From contig CM024171.1 of assembly GCA_013433145.1 (NCBI GenBank), positions 3,713,065-3,777,064 of the forward strand: a stretch of 64,000 bases of DNA, given 5' to 3'. A model generated the notes under the pieces. The model worked only from the letters and a program-made list of their open reading frames with translations. It did no database searches and had not been told where the DNA came from. Made by a program: the position numbers and the translations under genes. The DNA is from Ascaris suum (Eukaryota > Nematoda > Chromadorea > Rhabditida > Ascarididae). Of this stretch, positions 58,170 through 64,000 are shown one piece after another; the stretch's first letter is position 1, and the number at the start of each line of letters is the position of its first letter.

Positions 58170-61100
58170 TCAGCAGTCAAACATGAATTAGAAGGGTCAG
58201 CTTTTTGAAGATCGGATGTCTTCTTTGGTATCCACTAAGCTGTAGTGTACGAATAAAACAGTTCACGTGAGTTTTCTCAAGAAGCATTTCTGAAAATTTG
58301 GAAGCAACGCATCGCATTAGGCAACTTATTACAAGTGGAAGTCAGAATTCTAGCTCTCTCCGATTATTCCCTATCCGCTAAGAAAAGGTCGGCTGTTTGC
58401 TCATCTGATACATTTTGAAAAGTGCGTCGTCTTTTTTGCGCATAAAACGATCACCTGACATCAAAAAATTGACAAAAAAAGCAAAAATAGTAAATAGAAA
58501 ACACGGTTTTACTTGTGCTGGTGAAAAGCAAAAAAATATATATTGAAGATAAATTAATGATCAACACCTTGCAACAAGCTTTCCCAGTTACAGCTTTAAC
58601 AGTTCTATTGCATTAAATCACCACTAGGCCTTTGTTCAATGAAGAGGTGACTAAGGTTCATAGGTTTGTAACTGAGGTAGGCCTCTATTTCTTAAGACAA
58701 GAAGAAAACCTAGTGGCGCCTACGGCCCCGTCGGCCATAAATTATCGTCATTGCAGCTGGCTTGCTATTTTCAAATCGAAAAACTTCGCCAATATGATAA
58801 CTGCTAATAAGTTTCAGTCTAATGCGGTCATAAATCGTGTGACTACGATAAACTACGCTAGCTGTTTCGAAGTTTCTTGTTCTACCAGCCTTGCTTAATG
58901 CCAGTACAACTGTCATATTGACGGTGCAATACTCGTGTCAGCTTTATAACCAACAATGTAGCAGATAAACAAGCAGTTCATTAGCAAACGCTCCTTATAA
59001 TGCTGCAAATACTAATCTTAGGCTTAAGCTTGCTTGTAAGGTTGGAAACTTTTTCCTAAATAGGGAGGATAATACTTTGCAAAAATAAAGCTCAAGAATG
59101 AGAAAGAAATTTTTTATGAAAATGAATGCATAAAAACTTGCTTTCAAAAGAAAAAAGATGAAGAGATGGCGAGGATTGTGAACGTCTCTACTGAAATACT
59201 ACAGTCATATGGCAGCGAATTTCATCTTATAACTGTGGACGACATACAACCGGCTCAGTTGTTCCCATCTATACACCATTGCTGCTCTAATGTATTGAAT
59301 ACCTATTGGCTCCGCTTTTAGCTCAGCAAATATTTTGTCCTTCCTTCCTCTTCATACACATTTTTTGTGAAATAAAAAACAAAGGATTAAAGGAGTGATT
59401 TCTCAATTGCCACATTCCCATCTCGCACGTTTATGCTCCCGATGTATTTGGTCGTTTTAACGTTGGCATTTTAAAAAGCATTTCAATGGAGTTACTTCCA
59501 ACTTTATTAGTAGCATACGACTGTATATTGATAACTCACGTAGATTCGCCAGTGCAAACTCAAGCCTTGATGAAAATTTTGCACTGGAATCCATGATGGA
59601 ACAGATGCTACTGAAAGTCAATAGAGAGCAGTCGGTGCTGTCTCTACTCAACGAAAATGCACTCAAAATTAACCATTCTAATACGTGAGCATGAAATTTT
59701 CTACGCAAATAAATGCAAACAGCTAGAGATGTCAATAATTCGGTTCTAAATATGCATAAAAAGTCATCATAAATGCATTCCCAAGATCTACTGAGCAATC
59801 CAACGGTCATTTCCCGAAAGAAAAATAGGAGAGGGGAATCAAACGATGCGTGTGAGCACAGCGCTATTTTCCCGGATTCCCGCTCTTGCACATTATCAAA
59901 CTACATTCGAATGCAAAAACAGGCTTGATCTGGCATTTATGAATAGTGGAAAACATCTGCACAACTTAGCTCGCGAACCCAGCGGGAACTTTCAAGAGAG
60001 ATGCCCCAAGTTCACAACATTTGAGAGCATTTTTGGAATCGAGTCGCTAACCACCATCGACGTCATTGCGCTTTGCGTCCGACTTTGAGGCATGTGGCAC
60101 GACCCAACCGCACGCGTTGTTACAACCACCGCAATAAATGAGATGCGTGCGTATGCGAACGAACCAGCCGAGTCCTGATATTGGAATAATGCCAGCAAAT
60201 CTCGACGTCCTTCACTTCTACGATAAATTGTTCGAAAATGATTTCGATCGAAAAAATACAGTAAATCTGGCAGATGTAAATTCAAGAAATAGAGTAATTT
60301 AATTTGAGGAGCCTTTGCTGTTACGGTAATGGTTAGTACGGTAGGTGAGTGTTCGAATATCACACATCAACTGGCGAGAAACAATGGACAATGTTCTTAA
60401 CGCGGAATTTAACTCGTTTTATAATTTTTTGCGAGGTTTCATTTCCACTGCACATTTTTTTACTAGGTAAGGATGTTGTGTTCTATTGGATTTGACGTTT
60501 AGTAGATGGGAATATGTGAGGCATGTAGATAAACATTATCCTTCTAGGCGGTCTTGCGAGATCGTCTTTCTGCTTCCACTTGCCATAAAATACCCCCCCC
60601 CCCTCCAGCGTTCCTTTTCAGAAAAAGTCTCCTTTCGTCGAAATTTTTGAGAGGAAAATGATCCTTATTCAATACTTCCACTTCCTCTGTTTTCCTCATA
60701 AAAATCCTCCGAACGAAAAACTCTTGCTAAAATTTATGAACCTGGGGTTCTGTTGGGATTTATAAAGAGCATGGCATTACGTTGTGAACGACCTTTTGCA
60801 GCTTATGTGTGTATTGATAATAGAGACGTACCAAAATTGCCTAATTAACAGAAGTGCTAGCTAACTTGTACATGCAAGTTTTGGCATTTATAGTAATTTC
60901 GAGGGGAAGGGTGTGGCAACGCAACCGCACAGAGGACCATGAAACGGAGTGTACGGGACGAACCCCATCATCCCGATCCTGGCGACGGAATACCGACTCT
61001 CGATCTTATCATGTGCTTGTCTCATTACACGTACCATCAGTTCAGATCAGTCGGCGCAACGACTAGCATCCTTGAACAAAGCTTTTCACGTAAATATATA

Positions 61101-63379
61101 GCGATTTGATTTCAACTTACGTCCTATATTCACCTCGAGCTTCCCCCTTCCCTCCCTTTGTCGGCCAATGTGCCGAAATGAAATATGCCGATTCATGCCA
61201 ATGGCATCATAATTTAAATGATGTTCAATTGAACCCATTGTTAAAAAACATATCGAAATACTGGAAAGAAGGCTGCTTCTCGTTTTCGTCATGACTGGTC
61301 TCAAGTTGGAGCGTCTCTGATACTGAACGTCGATCGGTATGTAACGCTCAGTGGAATCATAGTCTACGAGTTGTGTTATTAATGATTTTTCTTATATTCT
61401 TTCGCCCAATAGGTGAACCTTTTCTTAGAGCCGACTGTTTGAGTGACAAAATTTCTTGCGACTTTGCAGATAATATTTTGACTAATAACTACGGCACACT
61501 GAACAAATCACAATGTTGACGACTGCGCCTGTGTGACGTCAGGGCGCCAGCGGTAGACGTAAAAAAGGGAAGAGGGATGTGGGGGAGGAGGGAGGCTAAA
61601 TGTACAACGAGATACGTAGCATTGTTGGAGTTGTCTGTATTTCCTTGAGGCATGAATTTACAGTATTTTATCGCCGATTTCCATCACATCGCTATACTTT
61701 TTTAAGTAGCGTTGATAAGTTTTCATGGTTGAGCATCACAGATGAGCGAGGTGAGAGCTAGGGAAGTGTCCATTCGTGAACTTTCGCGTTCAAAGGTAAA
61801 AAAGACTGTCTCAAGTTCTAAAGCTATAAAATATATGATCACTCCCCTAATATAACCTACTACTTGACATCTTTTGTTGCCACCTACCATGTGATGCTTG
61901 TACTTAAAGGATTCGTGTATTTACTTACGTATAAGATGAGAGGCGCCGATAGCTGGGGAACATCCTATCCTCTAAATCACTCCAGCAACGCGACAGGTCC
62001 AGCGCTTGTCGAGCGCTCCAAGGCCTTAAATTCTCGTGCATCTTCCTGCATGTGCACTTATATAAGCATCATTAGCTTCATTTCCAATGCTTATTCCAAG
62101 CGTGGGACCCACACTTTTCACTACGGTCGCTTATTTATTCTTTAATAAAGAAAAAAATTTTAAAAACAAAAATAAAAGCCAAAAGGCAGACATGTAAGAG
62201 GATTACAAAAATGATCGATATGAAATTAAGAGAGAAGAGGATAATTTTTCAAGAGAGAAAGATGCAAGAAGCATATAACAAAATAAACGAGAAATACGCA
62301 TGTAAATAAAGAGTATGGCAGGGAAGTGGAAATTAATTCATAGATGTGAAGAGTTGTCACGTTCATTCCTTTGTCTGCTGACGTGAACATCTGAGTGATG
62401 CGTTGATCATCGTTAACAAGTAGAAGGGAAGGTTTAATTGAGTTAAGGCGAGTACCATATATAATAATAAGAAAACAGTTAGTTCGGAAATAACAAAATT
62501 AAGGCAGAGAAAAATAAAACAATGTGAAATGCAGTGGAAGTGTTGAAATGCACATTTTCTTCCCCATTTTTCTCACTTTTCTTCCTTCTTTAATAATTTT
62601 TGCGAGCAGAGTTGGCTTCCGCTTTTCCCACTGTTTCATAATGATTGCAATATAAAGCGTAGAACTTCAAGTATTTGTACGCATGAATCATAAAAATATT
62701 GCTGAAGCTCAGTATAGTATTTCATTATTACTTTGTTAGATTAAGTAATTATGTATAGCGAGCATAAATTTATTAGGGAATTAAAAGAATAAATCAAAAT
62801 TAAAGTTTAAAAAAACGTTTGAAATTGAGAATAAAATTGGAAACCCGAATGAAGCCACAGTGAATTTAAGTGATTATTGAATATTTCTAGTGAAAATCGA
62901 ATATGTTAAAGGAAAAGTGCGTGTAGAATTAAAAAATGGGAAACGAACGAAGCAACCTCAATTCAGGTGAGGTAAGCAAAATGTAAACAGAAAAGGAATA
63001 AAAACCAATAAGGGTGAAAAATAAAAGATAAAGATTTGATCAAGAAGAGTGCAGTTGAGTGATAGGAAATTTGAAAATATTCGCAATAGCTGATGTAGCA
63101 GTAATATGGTAAATAATCGATAAGAATCTAACCTGGCATATCTGAAGTGACTGTAAGGACGATCTGTGGTATGGATATAATACCATTATTAATCGATGTC
63201 CACAAAAATTCTATGATTAATAATTACCATAAATAGTTTACTTTCTAAACGAAATTACTTTAAATTCTGTTTTTAATGGACTTAACAGGAATTGATTCTA
63301 CAAGAAGTGCTCAAAAAGCAAACGGGGTCTCAGCTAATGGATAGTGATTTTTGTAAATATGAGTACGTAAATTACTTAT
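58170..63379. other. Interval without a supported gene
   Basis: I could not build any exon with matching splice sites and protein-like sequence. Open frames at 58632-58916, 59457-59891, 59992-60363, 60854-61066 and 61864-62145 look random. There is an 11-base C run at 60593-60603. From about 62150 the DNA becomes A-rich on the plus strand. Confidence 0.45.
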
Positions 63380-63384
63380 TAACC

Positions 63385-63508
63385 TGACAGCTGTAGTTAA
63401 TGAAGAGCGATCTTCTACGTTCACCGTTAAAATGGGTGATTTTAACGCAAGTGTGATCGGTTGGAGGAATTGGAAGAAGAGGCGTCAAACATCAATTTCG
63501 ATATAATT
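63385..63508 (+). mobile_element. RTE-type LINE fragment, rearranged
   Basis: The plus strand reads LTAVVNEERSSTFTVKMGDF followed by NA, which is the GDFNA part of an apurinic endonuclease domain. It then breaks directly into a 56-bp piece that belongs near the start of the same type of element. The two parts are out of their normal order, so this is a rearranged relic. Confidence 0.55.
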
Positions 63509-63739
63509 CATCGTTCAACGTTCGCTGCTGCGCGGTAGGCTTCAAGTAAGCTCCGACCATCACAAGAGGAACAACTGTGAATCGACTCGTCAGCATCCAA
63601 CGGGTGGGAGACGAGCCTAAGCCCTAACCTTCACGCGACCATGTTCAACCTGTGTATGTATAATGCAAGGACGCTGCTATCGAGTGATCGGTTGGAGGAA
63701 TTGGAAGAAGAGGCGTCAAAAATCAATTCCGATATAATT
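63453..63739 (+). repeat. 56-bp direct repeat within LINE debris
   Basis: Copies at 63453-63508 and 63684-63739 begin gtgatcggttggaggaattg and differ at two positions. The offset is 231 bp. The second copy sits in its natural place in the element, after the ATG at 63641. Confidence 0.85.
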
Positions 63740-64000
63740 GGCCTAGCAGAACTATGAAGGAAAGGCAAAAAAGCCATCGACTGGTCAAACGGTAACTGCT
63801 TGTTTTACCGGGGAGAGAATGAGACATCGCGGGGTGGAGTCGGATTTTATGTTTCGAAAGAATGGAAGGCCAAGATAACGTCATTCTCTTCTCAATCTCC
63901 TACAACCGCGCTGATCAAAATTAAGATCAACAGAAAAAAAACATGCGACTAATTCAAATATATGCACCGCACGGAGGCCAAAGCAGTGAAGAATATACGC
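63641..64000 (+). pseudogene. 5' end of an RTE-type LINE (endonuclease N-terminus), truncated by window edge
   Basis: From the ATG at 63641 the frame reads MFNLCMYNARTLLSSDRLEE, then an IIGLAEL block, then LFYRGENETSRGGVGFYVSK. These are the N-terminal parts of a nematode RTE-class endonuclease (YNARTL, GLxE and RGGVGF-type signatures). A TGA interrupts the frame after GLAEL. A frameshift at a run of A near 63935 moves the continuation (MRLIQIYAPHGGQSSEEY) to another frame, so this copy is inactive. The element continues past the window. Confidence 0.8.

Noticed and set aside
59457..59891. 144-codon minus-strand frame
   Set aside because: Leu/Ser/Cys-rich without any motif, no splice context, and typical of chance frames in this interval.

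Overview
This window reads as nematode nuclear DNA. It is AT-rich, and its genes are split into many short exons (20-320 nt) separated by introns of a few hundred bases to about 2 kb. Exon ends match GT/AG sites. The recognisable proteins are metazoan, and RTE-type LINE debris lies at the right edge. Large introns and the LINE suggest a parasitic lineage (ascarid- or strongylid-like), but the species cannot be named. I saw no tRNA, rRNA, CRISPR array or bacterial-type operon.

Layout. (1) 642-9432, minus: a multi-exon gene with a GIN1/KRBA2-like integrase H2C2 zinc-binding domain and no integrase catalytic core found. (2) 12351-14249, minus: exons of a Lys/Glu/Ser-rich protein built on eleven 9-residue repeats, plus a C-terminal exon that may belong to the same gene. 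(3) 16566-25211, minus: a divergent group II PLP-dependent (aromatic amino acid/histidine-type) decarboxylase, whose 11 exons stay in one frame. (4) 25748-28979, minus: an unrecognised single-pass membrane protein. Its last exon can also splice in frame into the decarboxylase, or the two genes may form a nematode operon. (5) 32333-35117, plus: a four-exon, 138-residue proline-rich tail-anchored protein. (6) 39431-57361, minus: a complete Kinase Suppressor of Ras (KSR) gene, 20 exons and about 868 residues, with CC-SAM-like, TPPPSPG, C1 and pseudokinase regions. (7) 57400-63400: no convincing gene. (8) 63380-64000: rearranged fragments of an RTE-type LINE running off the window.

All gene models were built by hand from splice sites and codon phase. 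The continuous phase across KSR (20 exons), the decarboxylase (11), the membrane protein (6) and the tail-anchored protein (4) is the main support for them. KSR would act as the RAF-MEK-ERK scaffold, and the decarboxylase in amine synthesis. Nothing links the neighbouring genes functionally except the tight decarboxylase/membrane-protein arrangement.
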